A stretch of 64,000 nucleotides of DNA from Devosia yakushimensis (lineage in GTDB: Bacteria; Pseudomonadota; Alphaproteobacteria; Rhizobiales; Devosiaceae), in assembly GCF_030159855.1 (NCBI RefSeq), contig NZ_BSNG01000001.1, forward strand, positions 1,488,001-1,552,000, given 5' to 3'. Positions 26,492 through 37,845 of this stretch are shown in pieces. The position numbers and the translations under genes are program-made. The notes under the pieces are model-generated. The model was not told the DNA's origin. It made no database searches and worked only from the letters and a program-made list of their open reading frames with translations. Position 1 is the first letter of the stretch. Every line of letters begins with the position of its first letter.

Positions 26492-27076
26492 TTAAATCGG
26501 CTTGCCCACCGTCATCGCATCCCGGAAGACCGGGTCGGCATCGAAGAAGACCGGTTCGGGTGTTGCTCCCGTTGCGTCGAAGAAGCGGCTGAGGAAGCAG
26601 CGGAATGAGGCGCAGAGAGCGATGTCGGAAATTTCGATATCGGTAAAGCCTACCGCACGCAGGGCATCGATATCGGCGCGGGTGACCTTGGAGGCGTCGC
26701 GGGCGACCTGTTCGGCATAGGCCAGCATGGCGACTTCCTTTTCCGACAATCCGGCCGCGCGATAGTCGCGCTGCAGGGCGAGCACCCTGTCCTTGGAGCC
26801 GAGCTCCCGGGTCAGCGATCGGGCATAGACATGGGTGCAATAGGTCGAGGGAACCTGTTTGGCGGCGACGAAGGTGATGAGCCGCCAGCCGCGCATGCCC
26901 AGAGAAAAGTTTGCCTTGATGCCTTCCGAGAACTGCTCATAGAGCGCAAGCACCTCCGGCCGCGAGGTCCAGCAGCGGGTCGCCTCCATGACGAAGCCGA
27001 TGCTTTGCAGTTCATGCTGGTAGATTTGGGCGACGTCCCCTGTCGCCTCCTTGGGGTCAACAGTCTTGAGAAACAC
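26492..27076 (-). CDS. AhpD/peroxidase-related carboxymuconolactone decarboxylase family protein
   Basis: 194 aa from GTG 27076 with GGAGAA upstream. The sequence is all-helical, with the CMD-family features TFVAAKQVPSTYCTHVY and LAYAEQVARDASKVTRADIDALRAVGFTDIEI. The AhpD CxxC redox pair is reduced to one cysteine (YCTH), as in the peroxidase-related subgroup, so a classical disulfide peroxidase cycle is doubtful. It stands alone, convergent with gatB. Confidence 0.82.
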   Translation of the reverse strand: MFLKTVDPKEATGDVAQIYQHELQSIGFVMEATRCWTSRPEVLALYEQFSEGIKANFSLGMRGWRLITFVAAKQVPSTYCTHVYARSLTRELGSKDRVLALQRDYRAAGLSEKEVAMLAYAEQVARDASKVTRADIDALRAVGFTDIEISDIALCASFRCFLSRFFDATGATPEPVFFDADPVFRDAMTVGKPI

Positions 27077-27141
27077 TGGGTTGTTCTCCAGTTACCGCGG
27101 CGGGATCGTAGCGCCGCCGCGGCAAAAGGCAAAGGCCGGCG

Positions 27142-28035
27142 TCACGCGGGGGCGCGGCGCCCCAGCTTGAGTATGCGGCCATCGATGCAGAGCAGGCCGA
27201 CAAAAACCAGCAGCATGCCCGCGATATGCACCGGCAGGATGGTTTCGCCCAACAGCGTCACGCCAAGAATGATGGCGACCACAGGCGAAATGAAGGTGTT
27301 GGAGGCAAAATTGGTGGCGCCGATGCGGGGCAGCAGCCGGTACATGATCTGGAAGGTCAATGCGGTCGAGAACAGGCCAAGGGCCAGCCAGGCGGCCCAG
27401 GTTTCCGGGCGCGTTGCATGCGGAACACCCTCGAAGGCAAAGGCGACGGGCACTGAGACGATGGCTGCGCCAGTAATGGCGATGGTGGCCAGGGTCGTTG
27501 GTTCGACCATGCGGAAGCTGCGGGCGACATTGAGCGTGACGGCATAGAGAATGGTGGCCAACAGGCAGAAGCCGATGCCGATGAGCTGATCCCCGGCATG
27601 CCCGCCGGTCAGCGCCGGTGAGGCCAGCAGCGCCGCGCCGGCAAAGCCAGCCACAACGCCGAGCGCCTTGTTCAGCCTGGCCTTCTCCCCGCCGGGCCAG
27701 AAATGGGCGACGACCACGGTGAGGATCGGGGTCAGCGCGTTGATGATCGCCGTGAGCCCGCTGGGAATATGGGCCTGGCCGAGGGGGAAGAGCGTAAAGG
27801 GCAGGGCATAGCTGAAGACACCCAACAGGCCCAGCTTGAGATAGAGCATGGGATCGCGCGGCAACGGTTTGCGCAGGGCGAAGAAGATGATCCAGCTGGC
27901 AACAGCCGCAATGCTCACACGGCCGGCCGCGACCCAGATCGGCCCCAGCTCGCGAATGAGAACGGCATTGAACAGGAACGAGCATCCCCAGATGCTGCCG
28001 ACAAAGATGAGCAATGCCCAGTCACGCGTGGCCAT
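27142..28035 (-). CDS. EamA/DMT family transporter
   Basis: 297 aa, about ten transmembrane helices arranged as two EamA repeats (about 5-135 and 150-285). The start reads MATRDWALLIFVGSIWGCSF, a common DMT opening, and the second repeat ends with GMLLVFVGLLCIDG. These proteins export small metabolites such as amino acids or nucleobases; the substrate is unknown. It is followed, with a 65-base gap, by the AhpD-like gene on the same strand. Confidence 0.9.
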   Translation of the reverse strand: MATRDWALLIFVGSIWGCSFLFNAVLIRELGPIWVAAGRVSIAAVASWIIFFALRKPLPRDPMLYLKLGLLGVFSYALPFTLFPLGQAHIPSGLTAIINALTPILTVVVAHFWPGGEKARLNKALGVVAGFAGAALLASPALTGGHAGDQLIGIGFCLLATILYAVTLNVARSFRMVEPTTLATIAITGAAIVSVPVAFAFEGVPHATRPETWAAWLALGLFSTALTFQIMYRLLPRIGATNFASNTFISPVVAIILGVTLLGETILPVHIAGMLLVFVGLLCIDGRILKLGRRAPA

Positions 28036-28213
28036 GTGATTCCTCCCAGCCCGTTAGCGAGGCGAACCTACGCCTGACCAGAACAAAGGTCGAACCGATT
28101 TTGACGATGGATGCCATAAGCGTCGCTGATGGGAGAATGCTGCCATGCAGGACCGGCAATGGTCGGGCGGGGCCGGGCTCAATAGTCTTTGCTGGCATAA
28201 CAATGAGGGAAAA

Positions 28214-29125
28214 ATGCAAAAAACCAAAATTGCCGCCGCCTTGCTCGCTACCCTGACTGTCACGCCAGGGCTGGCCGCCGAAACACTGGACGCCACGCCG
28301 CGCATTGCCGTGATGTCGGCCTTCGCGCCCGAATGGATCGCGCTGCAGGACGCACTCAGCGAGCGCAAGGACTATAAAGTCAACGGCACGACCTTCGCGA
28401 CGGGCTTGATCGAGGGCAAGCCGGTCGTGCTGTTCCTGACCGGGGTCAGCATGGTCAATGCGGCGATGACGTCGCAGCTTGCGCTGGACGTGTTTAATGT
28501 CGAAAGCATCGTCTTTTCTGGCATCGCCGGGGGCGTCAATCCGGAGCGGCATATCGGGGATGTCATCGTGCCGGCTCAATGGGGGCAATATCTCGATGTG
28601 ATCCTGGCGCGTGAGACCAGCGAGGGCGAATTCACGCCGCCGCCCTTCCTGGAGGCGCCGTTTCCCAATTTCGGCATGATCTTCCCGCAGGAAGTCAGCA
28701 TTGCCCGTGAGGGGGCTGAGCCGGAGAACAGGTTCTGGTTTGCCGTCGATCCGGATCTGCTGGCGGTGGCCGAAAAGGTCGCGGCCGAGATCAACCTAGA
28801 AGATTGCGTCGAGGCCAATGCCTGCCTCACCACAGCGCCCGGCATCTATGTCGGGGGCAATGGCGTGTCCGGCGCGGCATTCGTCGATAACGCGGCCTTC
28901 CGCGAATATGCTTTCGGCACATTCGAGGCCCAGGTGCTGGATATGGAGAGCGCGGCCGTTGCGCATGTGGCCTACGCCAATGACGTGCCGTTCATCGCCT
29001 TCCGTTCGCTCTCGGACCTAGCCGGCGGCGGCGAAGGCGAAAACGAGATGGGCACGTTCATGGGACTGGCCTCGGCCAATTCAGCGGCCGTGGTGACGGC
29101 CTTCATCGCTGCGCTGCCAAACTAG
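28214..29125 (+). CDS. Exported MTA/SAH nucleosidase-like protein (phosphorylase superfamily)
   Basis: 303 aa from ATG 28214 (MQKTKIAAALLA) with GAGGGA upstream. A signal peptide of about 22 residues ends PGLAAE. The mature domain is PNP_UDP_1: FSGIAGGVNPERHIGDVIVP, then VLDMESAAVAHVAY with the substrate-binding MESA motif, and RSLSD with the catalytic aspartate. The active-site residues of 5'-methylthioadenosine/SAH nucleosidase seem intact, but the enzyme would be periplasmic, unlike E. coli MtnN. It overlaps the convergent purN stop by 4 bases. Confidence 0.85.
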   Translation: MQKTKIAAALLATLTVTPGLAAETLDATPRIAVMSAFAPEWIALQDALSERKDYKVNGTTFATGLIEGKPVVLFLTGVSMVNAAMTSQLALDVFNVESIVFSGIAGGVNPERHIGDVIVPAQWGQYLDVILARETSEGEFTPPPFLEAPFPNFGMIFPQEVSIAREGAEPENRFWFAVDPDLLAVAEKVAAEINLEDCVEANACLTTAPGIYVGGNGVSGAAFVDNAAFREYAFGTFEAQVLDMESAAVAHVAYANDVPFIAFRSLSDLAGGGEGENEMGTFMGLASANSAAVVTAFIAALPN

Positions 29126-29730
29126 AGCGGCGCGATCTCGCCCGAGGCCAGCATGCGCAGGGCCTCGGGGTAGATGCGATGTTCGGCGGCCAGGGTGCGC
29201 TCGGCCAGGGTTTCGGCCGTGTCGCCGGGCAGGATCGGTACTTCGGCTTGGAGGATTGCCGGGCCGTCATCCAGTTCGGGGATGACCCAATGGACGGTGC
29301 AGCCGTGAACCGTGGCGCCATCGTCCAGCGCCTGCTGATGGGGGTGCAGGCCCTTGTATTTGGGCAGCAGGGAGGGGTGGATATTGAGCATCCGCCCGGT
29401 CCATTTGCGGGCAAAGCCGTTGGAAAAGATGCGCATGAAGCCGGCAAGGCAGACGTAATCCACCTCCCAATCTTCAAGCGTTGCATCGATCACGGCGTCA
29501 AACGCTTCGCGCGAGGCAAAGTCCTTGTGCGAACGGGTGGCCGTGGGCACCCCATTGGCCCGAGCATATTCGAGGCCGGGTGCATCGCTCTTGTTGGAAA
29601 AGACCCCAACGATTTCAGCCGGATAATCGGCATGCTTCGCAGCCTGTATCAAGGCCTGCATATTCGAGCCGCGGCCCGAAATCAGGATAGCGACGCGTTT
29701 CTTGCCTGGAACGATGCGGCGAACGCTCAC
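29122..29730 (-). CDS. purN: Phosphoribosylglycinamide formyltransferase
   Basis: 202 aa from GTG 29730. The opening [15 protein letters not shown] binds GAR phosphate; [20 protein letters not shown] and DDGPAI hold the catalytic Asn, His and Asp. It formylates GAR with 10-formyl-THF in purine synthesis. The start overlaps the purM stop (GTGA), so purM-purN form one operon, the usual alphaproteobacterial pairing. Confidence 0.96.
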   Translation of the reverse strand: MSVRRIVPGKKRVAILISGRGSNMQALIQAAKHADYPAEIVGVFSNKSDAPGLEYARANGVPTATRSHKDFASREAFDAVIDATLEDWEVDYVCLAGFMRIFSNGFARKWTGRMLNIHPSLLPKYKGLHPHQQALDDGATVHGCTVHWVIPELDDGPAILQAEVPILPGDTAETLAERTLAAEHRIYPEALRMLASGEIAPL

Positions 29731-30803
29731 AGCGAGAGCGCGCCTTCAAAGGTCACCGGCTCGCCGGTGCGCTCGGTGAGCTTGCCGACGATGGAGGCCG
29801 TTTCGCCGGCGGCGGTGAGATGTTCCACCAGCTTTTCGGCATCCTCGGGCGTGACGGCGACCAGCATGCCGACGCCGCAATTGAAGGTGCGCAGCATTTC
29901 GCTGGTGTCCATGCCGCCGACATGGCTGAGCCAGCCGAAGACCTTGGGCACGGTAATGGCGTTTAGATCGACATGGGCGGCCAGATGGTCGGGCAGCACA
30001 CGGGGGATATTGTCGATGAAGCCGCCGCCCGTGATATGGGCCAAGGCCTTGATGCCGATGCCGGCCTTGAGCGCGGCAAGCAGTGGCTTCACATAGATGC
30101 GGGTGGGCGTTAGCAGGGCCTCGGAGAGCGACTGGCCGGGCGCGAAGGGCGCGTCCATGAACCAGTCGATGCCGGAAATCTCGACGATCTTGCGGACCAG
30201 CGAATAGCCGTTGGAATGGACGCCCGACGAGGCGATGGCCACGAGGGTGTCGCCGGCCGCGATATCGGGGCGGGGCAGGAGGGCGCCACGCTCGGCGGCG
30301 CCAACGGCAAAGCCGGCGAGGTCATAGTCGTTGCCGTGATACATGCCGGGCATTTCGGCGGTCTCGCCGCCGATCAGCGCGCAGCCAGCAATGCGGCAGC
30401 CCTCGGCAATGCCCGAGACGATGGCGGTGCCCTGTTCGACATCGAGCTTGCCGGTGGCGAAGTAGTCGAGGAAGAACAGCGGCTCGGCGCCCTGCACGAT
30501 GATGTCGTTGACGCACATGGCCACCAGGTCCTGGCCGATAGTCGAATGATTGCCGGTATCGATGGCAATCTTGAGCTTGGTGCCCACCCCGTCATTGGCC
30601 GCGACCAGCACCGGATCGGTAAATCCGGCTGCCTTGAGATCGAACAAGCCGCCAAAGCCGCCGATCTCGCCATCGGCGCCGGGGCGGCGCGTGGAACGAA
30701 CGGCTGGCTTGATCGCTTCTACCAGCGCATTGCCGGCATCGATGTCGACGCCTGCCTGCTTGTATGAAAGGCCGTTTGGTGTCAGGTTTTGTGGATCGGA
30801 CAT
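29727..30803 (-). CDS. purM: Phosphoribosylformylglycinamidine cyclo-ligase
   Basis: 358 aa from ATG 30803 ([20 protein letters not shown]); the frame is open for another 49 codons upstream without family similarity. AIRS motifs include [22 protein letters not shown], and [15 protein letters not shown]. It closes the imidazole ring to give AIR. Divergent from the AI-2E transporter gene across 133 bases, which must carry both promoters. Confidence 0.96.
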   Translation of the reverse strand: MSDPQNLTPNGLSYKQAGVDIDAGNALVEAIKPAVRSTRRPGADGEIGGFGGLFDLKAAGFTDPVLVAANDGVGTKLKIAIDTGNHSTIGQDLVAMCVNDIIVQGAEPLFFLDYFATGKLDVEQGTAIVSGIAEGCRIAGCALIGGETAEMPGMYHGNDYDLAGFAVGAAERGALLPRPDIAAGDTLVAIASSGVHSNGYSLVRKIVEISGIDWFMDAPFAPGQSLSEALLTPTRIYVKPLLAALKAGIGIKALAHITGGGFIDNIPRVLPDHLAAHVDLNAITVPKVFGWLSHVGGMDTSEMLRTFNCGVGMLVAVTPEDAEKLVEHLTAAGETASIVGKLTERTGEPVTFEGALSL

Positions 30804-30936
30804 AGGCTTGGAACCGTTTGGGGAAAGCGTGCGCAAAGCCATTACCGGAAAGCAAAGTCGGTTGCCAACGCCGGAGCCGGAAGCTAGAGGGCCTGATAGC
30901 TTCTCCACCATTCCGACGCAAGGGCCGTACGGCAAG

Positions 30937-32028
30937 ATGACACTGCGCAATCAAGTCCTGATCTGGGTCGCGTTCCTGGTGGTGCTGGTACTGCTGCTCT
31001 GGCTGTTCCGCGGCATCCTGTTGCCATTCGTGGTGGGCGCGGCGCTGGCTTATCTGCTCAATCCGCTGGTCAACCAGTTGCAGAAGTGGCGTTTCAGCCG
31101 TGGCTGGGCCACGGCGGTGGTGCTGCTCTGCGTGATCACCATCATTGTCAGCCTGTTCTTCATGCTGGTGCCGCTGATCGGCCAACAGGTCATCGGCCTG
31201 GTCCAGCGCCTGCCCGGCTACGTTACGGACCTGCAGGCATTGGTCACCAAATGGTCGCCGGAAATCAATGAATGGCTGGGGCCGGAACGGGCTGCGCAAT
31301 TGCAGACCAGCATCAGCGGCATGGCGAGCCAGGTGCTCGGTTTTATCGCCACGCTACCGGCGGAGCTGGTCAATATCGGACTGACCGGGGCCGGCGTCAT
31401 CGGCTTCACGCTGCTGACACCCGTCGTGGCCTTCTATCTGCTGCTCGACTGGGAGGGCATGGTGCGCGGGTTGCAGGGGCTGCTGCCCCGGGATTCGCGC
31501 GGGGAAATCAACGGCATCCTCGGCGATATCGACAAATCCATGGCGGGCGTTATTCGCGGGCAGGGCGGCGTGCTGCTGATCGACGCTGCCTATTACGCCA
31601 CGGCGCTGAGCCTGATCGGCCTCAATTTCGGGCTGGCGGTCGGCCTGATGGCCGGGTTGCTCAGCTTTATTCCGTTTGTGGGCTTCGCCTTCGGCTTTGC
31701 GCTGTCGGTCGGCATCGCCATCGTGCAGTTCTGGCCCAATTACTGGATGGTGGTGGCCGTCTGCGCCATTTTCCTGGGCTGGCAGTTTATCGAGGGCAAT
31801 ATCCTTTATCCCAAGCTGGTCGGCTCCTCGATCAACATCAACCCGGTCTGGCTGATGTTCGCCCTGCTGGCTTTCGGCGCGCTGTTCGGTTTTGTCGGGC
31901 TGCTGCTGGCGGTGCCGCTTGCGGCCATTGTGGGCGTGCTGATCCGCTATGGCGTGCGAAAATACAAGGCGAGCACGCTTTACAAGGGCACCAATGGGGA
32001 CGCCGATGGCGATGCCAGCGCGGCCTGA
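30937..32028 (+). CDS. AI-2E family transporter (PerM-like)
   Basis: 363 aa from ATG 30937 ([13 protein letters not shown]). Eight hydrophobic segments in the AI-2E/UPF0118 pattern: two near the start, a soluble loop of about 80 residues, then a cluster from about 150 to 340 with [19 protein letters not shown] and [14 protein letters not shown], both family motifs. Substrates in the family differ (AI-2, Na+/H+ exchange), so none is assigned. The stop lies inside the hdaA start region, so the genes are coupled. This block continues to ppk and ppx. Confidence 0.88.
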   Translation: MTLRNQVLIWVAFLVVLVLLLWLFRGILLPFVVGAALAYLLNPLVNQLQKWRFSRGWATAVVLLCVITIIVSLFFMLVPLIGQQVIGLVQRLPGYVTDLQALVTKWSPEINEWLGPERAAQLQTSISGMASQVLGFIATLPAELVNIGLTGAGVIGFTLLTPVVAFYLLLDWEGMVRGLQGLLPRDSRGEINGILGDIDKSMAGVIRGQGGVLLIDAAYYATALSLIGLNFGLAVGLMAGLLSFIPFVGFAFGFALSVGIAIVQFWPNYWMVVAVCAIFLGWQFIEGNILYPKLVGSSININPVWLMFALLAFGALFGFVGLLLAVPLAAIVGVLIRYGVRKYKASTLYKGTNGDADGDASAA

Positions 32029-32761
32029 CATGGACGATGCCAGTGAGGCCAGCGGGCAGCTCGCCTTCGAGCTGTCGCACACGCCTGCCCAGGGTGAAGC
32101 CGATTTTCTGGTGGGCGAGGGCAATGAACTGGCCCATGGCCGGATTTTTGCTTTTCCGCACTGGTCCGAGCCGCTGACGCTGCTGATCGGGCCTGCGGCT
32201 TCGGGGAAATCGCATCTGGCGCGGATTTTTGCCGATCGGAGCGGCGCGCATTTCGCTGGTGTCGATGAACTGGAGGCGCTGGCGACGCAAGGCGGACAGA
32301 CCCCGCTGGTGGTCGAGGATGTGGATCGCCTGGGCTATGATGAGGCGGGGCTTTTTCACCTGCTCAACCAATCCATGCGCGACCAGCGCGCCATTTTGCT
32401 GACGGCGCGGGAAGAGGTTGCGAATTGGCCGCTGGCGACCGATGATGTCCGCTCACGGGCCCGGCGGGCAACCGCTTTCAGCCTTGAAATGACGGACGAC
32501 ATTCAATTGTCACAGATGTTCGTGAAACTGTTCGGCGATCGACAGATCAAGGTCGATCCCAGAATTATCGGCTACCTCGTCGCGCGCATGGAGCGCTCAA
32601 CCGAGGAAGTCGTGATTCTTGCTGACCTCATGGATAGGCTGGCCCTGGCAAAGGGTACGGCCATTACCCGCAGCATCGCCGCCGATGCGCTCGACCGCCG
32701 CCAGGTCGCCCGCGGCGCGAAGCAGCACGAACAGGATTGGGATGAGCACGACGATGAATGA
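32006..32761 (+). CDS. hdaA: DnaA-related regulator of replication initiation (HdaA/Hda)
   Basis: About 251 aa. The start is uncertain: ATG 32006 has GGGGA five bases upstream and overlaps the transporter end; ATG 32030 is the alternative. It keeps only the AAA+ part of DnaA: Walker [16 protein letters not shown], Walker [11 protein letters not shown], and sensor-like [10 protein letters not shown]. The DNA-binding domain IV is absent, as in Hda. With the beta clamp it stimulates ATP hydrolysis by DnaA to stop re-initiation. In alphaproteobacteria it commonly lies between the AI-2E gene and ppk, as here. Confidence 0.88.
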   Translation: MAMPARPDMDDASEASGQLAFELSHTPAQGEADFLVGEGNELAHGRIFAFPHWSEPLTLLIGPAASGKSHLARIFADRSGAHFAGVDELEALATQGGQTPLVVEDVDRLGYDEAGLFHLLNQSMRDQRAILLTAREEVANWPLATDDVRSRARRATAFSLEMTDDIQLSQMFVKLFGDRQIKVDPRIIGYLVARMERSTEEVVILADLMDRLALAKGTAITRSIAADALDRRQVARGAKQHEQDWDEHDDE

Positions 32762-34925
32762 AATGAGCGAGTTTGCCGAAGCCGATGCGGGCGTGCCCGA
32801 CGCCGAGGCTCTCCGCACCAGCCCGGCCCGGTTCGTCAACCGCGAGGTCAGCTGGCTGCAGTTCAATATGCGCGTGCTCGAAGAGGCCGGCAATGAAAGC
32901 CATCCGCTGCTCGAACGGCTGCGCTTCGTCTCGATCTCGGCCAATAATCTCGACGAATTCTACATGGTCCGCGTGGCCGGCCTTAAAGGCCAGCTGCGGG
33001 CAGGGCTGTCCAAGCAGAGCGCGGACGGGCTGACCCCGGCCGAGCAGCTCGAAGAGATCGCAACACTCGCCCAGCATTTGCAGCTTGAGCAGCAGGACCA
33101 TTGGCAAAACCTGCGCGAAGAGCTTTTTGCCCAGAACGTGGTGATCCACGAGCAGGATGACCTCAGCGCCGATCAGGTCAATTACCTGCAAAAGCTGTTT
33201 CGCGAGGAAATCTTCCCGGTGCTGACGCCGATCGCTGTCGATCCGGCGCACCCATTCCCATTCATCCCCAATCTGGGCCTGGCGCTGGCTTTCGAGCTGC
33301 GCCGCCCTGATAGTGACCAACCGCTGACCGCGCTGGTGCGCATTCCGGGCAATCTTGACCGTTTCATCAACCTGCCCACCGGTCTCGTATCGGAAGGGCG
33401 GACTGAAGTTGTTACTATAGATACCCTGGTCAAGCTCTTCTTTCACAAGATGTTTCCGGGTCACGAAGTGGTCGGCTCGGGCGCCTTCCGCATCATTCGT
33501 GACAGCGAAATCGAAATCGACGACGAAGCGGCCGACCTGGTGGTGGAGTTCGAATCCGCGCTGCGCCAGCGCCGCCGTGGCCAGGTGATCCGGCTCGAAA
33601 TCGAAAGCTCCATGCCCCGCGCCCTCAAGCGCCAGATCGGCGAGCAGTTGGGCGTCAAGGAAGGCGACGTCTTCGAGGTGCAGGGCTTCCTGGGGCTCGC
33701 CGATGCTCGCAAGATCTGCGATGTCGATCGCCCCGATCTCAAGTTCACGCCCTATCTCGCCCGCTTCCCCGAGCGCATCCGCGACTATAATGGCGATAGC
33801 TTTGCCGCCATCCGGGCCAAGGACATTCTGGTCCACCATCCGTTCGAGAGTTTTGATGTGGTGGCGCAGTTCCTGATGCAGGCGGCGCGCGACCCCGATG
33901 TCGTCGCCATCAAGCAGACGTTGTACCGCACCTCCTCGGACAGCCCGATTATCAAGGCGCTGGTCATGGCGGCGGAAGCCGGCAAGTCGGTGACGTGCCT
34001 GGTCGAACTCAAGGCGCGCTTTGACGAAGAAGCCAATATCCGCTGGGCGCGCGACCTGGAGCGGGCAGGGGCGCAGGTGGTGTTCGGCTTTATCGAGCTC
34101 AAGACCCACGCCAAGATGAGCCAGGTGGTCCGCCGCGAAAAGGGCAAGCTGGTCAGCTATTGCCATATCGGCACGGGCAATTATCACCCGATCACCGCCA
34201 AGATTTATACCGATCTCAGCTATTTCACCATCGATCCCGCCATCACGCGCGATGTGGCGCGGGTGTTCAATTTCATCACCGGCTATGCCCGGCCGACCGA
34301 GCTTGAAACCATTGCGGTTTCCCCGGTCAATCTGCGCCAGACGCTGATCGACGATATCGGCCGCGAGATCGAGCATGCTCGCCAGGGCAAGCCCGCCAGC
34401 ATCCTGCTCAAGATGAATTCCCTGGTCGATCCGCAGGTCATCGACGCGCTTTACGACGCGAGCCAGGCTGGGGTGAAGGTCGATCTGATCGTGCGCGGCA
34501 TCTGCTGCCTGCGTCCGGGCATTCCCGGTTTCTCGGACAATATCCGCGTGAAATCGGTGGTCGGCCGGTTCCTCGAGCACAGCCGCATCTATTGCTTCGG
34601 CAATGGCGAGGCCATGCCCAATCCCAATGCGCGGGTCTACATCTCATCCGCCGATATCATGGGGCGGAACCTTGATGGCCGCGTCGAGATCATGGTGCCG
34701 ATTCTCAACAAGACCGTGCATAAGCAGATTCTGGACCGGATTCTGGTTGCCTATCTGCGCGACAACCAGCAGAGCTGGGAAGTGTTGCCAGACGGCAGTT
34801 CACACCGGGTGCGCATCGCCGAAGGCGAAGAAACGTTCAATGCGCATGACTACTTCATGACCAATCCGTCGCTGTCGGGTCGCGGCAGCGCCGGCATAGG
34901 TGAAGGCGACGAGGGTACGGTTTGA
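32742..34925 (+). CDS. ppk1: Polyphosphate kinase 1
   Basis: 727 aa from ATG 32742 with AGGA upstream; other in-frame starts lie at 32754 and 32763. PPK1 domain order is present: N domain ([17 protein letters not shown]), head, and the two catalytic C domains. The phosphorylated histidine is in [11 protein letters not shown]. It polymerises ATP gamma-phosphate into polyphosphate at the membrane, reversibly. It overlaps hdaA upstream and ppx downstream (TTGA), so the chain of genes is translationally coupled. Confidence 0.96.
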   Translation: MSTTMNEMSEFAEADAGVPDAEALRTSPARFVNREVSWLQFNMRVLEEAGNESHPLLERLRFVSISANNLDEFYMVRVAGLKGQLRAGLSKQSADGLTPAEQLEEIATLAQHLQLEQQDHWQNLREELFAQNVVIHEQDDLSADQVNYLQKLFREEIFPVLTPIAVDPAHPFPFIPNLGLALAFELRRPDSDQPLTALVRIPGNLDRFINLPTGLVSEGRTEVVTIDTLVKLFFHKMFPGHEVVGSGAFRIIRDSEIEIDDEAADLVVEFESALRQRRRGQVIRLEIESSMPRALKRQIGEQLGVKEGDVFEVQGFLGLADARKICDVDRPDLKFTPYLARFPERIRDYNGDSFAAIRAKDILVHHPFESFDVVAQFLMQAARDPDVVAIKQTLYRTSSDSPIIKALVMAAEAGKSVTCLVELKARFDEEANIRWARDLERAGAQVVFGFIELKTHAKMSQVVRREKGKLVSYCHIGTGNYHPITAKIYTDLSYFTIDPAITRDVARVFNFITGYARPTELETIAVSPVNLRQTLIDDIGREIEHARQGKPASILLKMNSLVDPQVIDALYDASQAGVKVDLIVRGICCLRPGIPGFSDNIRVKSVVGRFLEHSRIYCFGNGEAMPNPNARVYISSADIMGRNLDGRVEIMVPILNKTVHKQILDRILVAYLRDNQQSWEVLPDGSSHRVRIAEGEETFNAHDYFMTNPSLSGRGSAGIGEGDEGTV

Positions 34926-36463
34926 CACAATTCTGGGGCGTCGATGCCGATCCGACGGCACAGGGGCGAATCAAAGGCGCCAAGCCTGTGGCCGTCCTCG
35001 ATATCGGGTCCAACTCGGTTCGCCTCGTCGTCTATGAGCGCCATGCGCGCTCGCTGACACCCCTCTACAACGAAAAAGCCGCCTGCGCCCTTGGGCGCGG
35101 GATGGCCCAGACGGGACGCCTGGCCGACGCCAATGTCGCCCAGGCGCTTAATGCGATAAAGCGCTTCGCCCTGGTGGCCCGCATGATGCGGGTCGGCAAA
35201 GTTCATGTGCTGGCGACTTCGGCCGTGCGCGATGCGGCCAATCGCGACGACTTCGTCGCCGCCGTCGAAGCCATCATGGAAACCAAGGTCCATGTGCTGA
35301 GCGGCGAGCGCGAGGCCCACTTCGCCGCGCTTGGCGTGGTGGCCGGCATTCCCGGGTTCAACGGCATTGTGGGCGATCTGGGCGGGGGCAGCCTCGAACT
35401 CTCCGCGATCCGCGACGGCAACGACACCAATGGGGAATCGCACGAGCTCGGCGTGATCCGGCTGCAGGACGACAGCGATGGCAATCCGGCCAAGGCCGCG
35501 GCCCTGGTGCGTGAGCGCCTCGAAACGTCCATTCTCAAGACCATCAGCCCGGGCAACAGCTTTGCGGCCATTGGCGGCACCTGGCGTGCGCTGGCCAAGC
35601 TGCACCAGGTCATGCGCGATTATCCGCTGCATATGGTCCAGCACTATGTCGTGCCGGCCGAGGATATGATCGCGCTTTGTGCCGAAATCGTCGCCGCGGG
35701 CTCGCTCAAGAACTATCCCGGTTCGGATTTCGTCAGCTCCTCCCGCCGCGACCTGGTGCCCTTCGGCGCCGCCGTTCTGGGCGAAGTGCTCAAGAGCGGC
35801 AAGTTTGCCAATGTGATGTTTTCGGCGCTGGGGGTTCGCGAGGGTTATCTTTTTGGCCTGCTGGACGCCAAGGAACAGGCAATCGACCCATTGATCCAGG
35901 CCGCCGAGGAATTGTCGGTGCTGCGGTCGCGGTCGCCGTCGCATGCCAATGACCTGATTGAGTTCACCGGTCAGTACTTCGCCGCTGCGGGCATTGCAGA
36001 GACATCGGATGAAACGCGCCTCCGCACGGTTGCGTGCCTCCTGGCCGATATCGGCTGGCGCGCCCATCCGGATTATCGCGGTTCGCAAAGCGTCGATGCG
36101 GTGGCCTATGGCTCATTGACCGGCGTCGACCATCCGGGCCGCGCTTTCCTGTGCCAGGTCATTGCAGTGCGCTATGGCGGCCTCAAGATGAAGGGCGTCG
36201 ATCACCCGCTGCTCGGCCTTGCGCCCGAGGCGGAGATGCTGCGCGCCAAGCTGATCGGGGCGCTGTTCCGCGTCGCCTATCCGATGACGGCGGCCATGCC
36301 CGGCATTCTGCCGCGCATCCGCTTCGAGGTGGAGGGGCCGACGCTGACCCTCGTGCTACCGCAGGATTTCGCCTTTCTCGATGGCGAGCATCTGAGTGGG
36401 CGGCTGGACCAGTTCGCCAATCTCGCCGGCTACAAGGCTTCGTTCATTCGGGCCACGAGCTAA
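34922..36463 (+). CDS. ppx: Exopolyphosphatase / GppA family phosphatase
   Basis: 513 aa from a TTG at 34922 overlapping the ppk stop as TTGA. The N-terminal actin-like ATPase domain has the phosphate loops [16 protein letters not shown] and [16 protein letters not shown]. The C-terminal half is the helical HD-type domain seen in longer Ppx proteins. It removes phosphate from polyphosphate ends, or from pppGpp. Together with ppk it forms the polyphosphate synthesis/degradation pair. It is convergent with rnd, with only 12 bases between the stops. Confidence 0.95.
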   Translation: MTQFWGVDADPTAQGRIKGAKPVAVLDIGSNSVRLVVYERHARSLTPLYNEKAACALGRGMAQTGRLADANVAQALNAIKRFALVARMMRVGKVHVLATSAVRDAANRDDFVAAVEAIMETKVHVLSGEREAHFAALGVVAGIPGFNGIVGDLGGGSLELSAIRDGNDTNGESHELGVIRLQDDSDGNPAKAAALVRERLETSILKTISPGNSFAAIGGTWRALAKLHQVMRDYPLHMVQHYVVPAEDMIALCAEIVAAGSLKNYPGSDFVSSSRRDLVPFGAAVLGEVLKSGKFANVMFSALGVREGYLFGLLDAKEQAIDPLIQAAEELSVLRSRSPSHANDLIEFTGQYFAAAGIAETSDETRLRTVACLLADIGWRAHPDYRGSQSVDAVAYGSLTGVDHPGRAFLCQVIAVRYGGLKMKGVDHPLLGLAPEAEMLRAKLIGALFRVAYPMTAAMPGILPRIRFEVEGPTLTLVLPQDFAFLDGEHLSGRLDQFANLAGYKASFIRATS

Positions 36464-36475
36464 ACGAGCCGGCGG

Positions 36476-37645
36476 CTACTCGGCCGCTTCTGCCTGCACG
36501 ACGGGAAATTCGATAATGCCCTTGCGCGTGGCGGCGAGCCCGACGCGGCCATGCTTTATGGCCAGGGCCTTTTCCCCAAACAGCTTGCGCCGCCAGCCCT
36601 TGAGGGCGGCCACATCGGCCTCGTCATCGAGCACCAGGGCATCGATATCGTCAGAGGTGGCGATGATCCGCGCGGCAACGCCATGCTGTTCGGACACCGA
36701 TTTCAGCAGTACGCGGATAAGATCGCCCACCGCGCCCTTGGGCGAGGGGCCGCGATAGCGCTCGGGCATGCTCGGCAAATCGGCCTTGCCCAGTGCCTCG
36801 ACATCCTTGAGCAGCGCCATGATTTCGCCTGCGGCTGCGCTGCGGCCAAAGCCGCGCGGCACGGCGCGCAGCTTGTCGAAGGCATCGGGAGTCAGGGGCC
36901 GTTGCATGGCCAGCTCGAACAGCACATCGTCCTTGAGCACGCGGCTGCGCGGCTGGTCGCCATCCTGCGCGCGCTTTTCGCGCCAGCCGGCCAGAACCTT
37001 GAGCGCGGCAAGATCACGCGGCCGGTTGATTTTCATCTTCAGCCGTTCCCAGGCCTTATCCGGCTGCACCACATAGGTATCGATGCTGCGCAGGACGCCC
37101 AGCTCGTCTTCCACCCAATCCCAGCGCTTGGTTGCGTCCACCTGCTTGCGCAGCTCGCGATAGATGTCGCGCAGATAGGTGACGTCGGCCAGCGCATAGG
37201 TCAGCTGCTTTTCCGAGAGCGGGCGGGCCGACCAATCGGTGAAGCGGGAGGATTTATCGAGCTCTACATTGGTGATGGACCGCACCAGATTGTCGTAGGA
37301 CACGCTGTCGCCGAAGCCGCAAACGCTCGCGGCGATCTGGGTGTCGAAGATATTGACCGGCACCTTGCCGGTGAGCTTGACGAAAATTTCCACATCCTGC
37401 CGGGCGGCATGGAATACCTTGGTGACATCGGGATTGGCGAGCAATGCGAAAAACGGAGACAGGTCGATCCCTTGCGCCAGGGGGTCAATCAGCACGGCTT
37501 CATCGTCTGTAGCGGCCTGGATCAGACAGAGCTTTGGCCAGTAAGTGGTTTCGCGCAAAAACTCGGTATCAACCGTTACGAAATCAAACTGGGCGGCGCG
37601 CTCGCAGAAGGCCGCGAGCGTATCTGTGGAAATTAGGGCGTCCAT
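36476..37645 (-). CDS. rnd: Ribonuclease D
   Basis: 389 aa from ATG 37645 (MDALISTDTLAAF). The DEDDy exonuclease domain starts with FVTVDTEFLRETTYWP (first Asp and Glu), continues with KVFHAARQDVEIF, and holds the Tyr-containing LTYALADVTYL. An HRDC domain (about 210-290) and a helical tail follow. RNase D trims the 3' ends of tRNA and other stable RNA. Divergent from aspS, 200 bases apart, an arrangement conserved near ppk-ppx in this order. Confidence 0.95.
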   Translation of the reverse strand: MDALISTDTLAAFCERAAQFDFVTVDTEFLRETTYWPKLCLIQAATDDEAVLIDPLAQGIDLSPFFALLANPDVTKVFHAARQDVEIFVKLTGKVPVNIFDTQIAASVCGFGDSVSYDNLVRSITNVELDKSSRFTDWSARPLSEKQLTYALADVTYLRDIYRELRKQVDATKRWDWVEDELGVLRSIDTYVVQPDKAWERLKMKINRPRDLAALKVLAGWREKRAQDGDQPRSRVLKDDVLFELAMQRPLTPDAFDKLRAVPRGFGRSAAAGEIMALLKDVEALGKADLPSMPERYRGPSPKGAVGDLIRVLLKSVSEQHGVAARIIATSDDIDALVLDDEADVAALKGWRRKLFGEKALAIKHGRVGLAATRKGIIEFPVVQAEAAE

Positions 37646-37845
37646 ACCGGTTTCCGTCTCAAAATAGTCAAGATTGTTCCTAGCAGGTGCTGCGGCGTCA
37701 CTCCAGAAGTGAATCTTTAAGCATAAGGAATTGGTTAGCACGGCCTCGTGATCCGGTTGAATCGCTTCTGCCGGTCCAACTTGACAAGCCTGCCGACCCA
37801 TGCGCTTTTCCGGCCCAAGATTCCGGCCTTTTACCGAGTTCCGAC

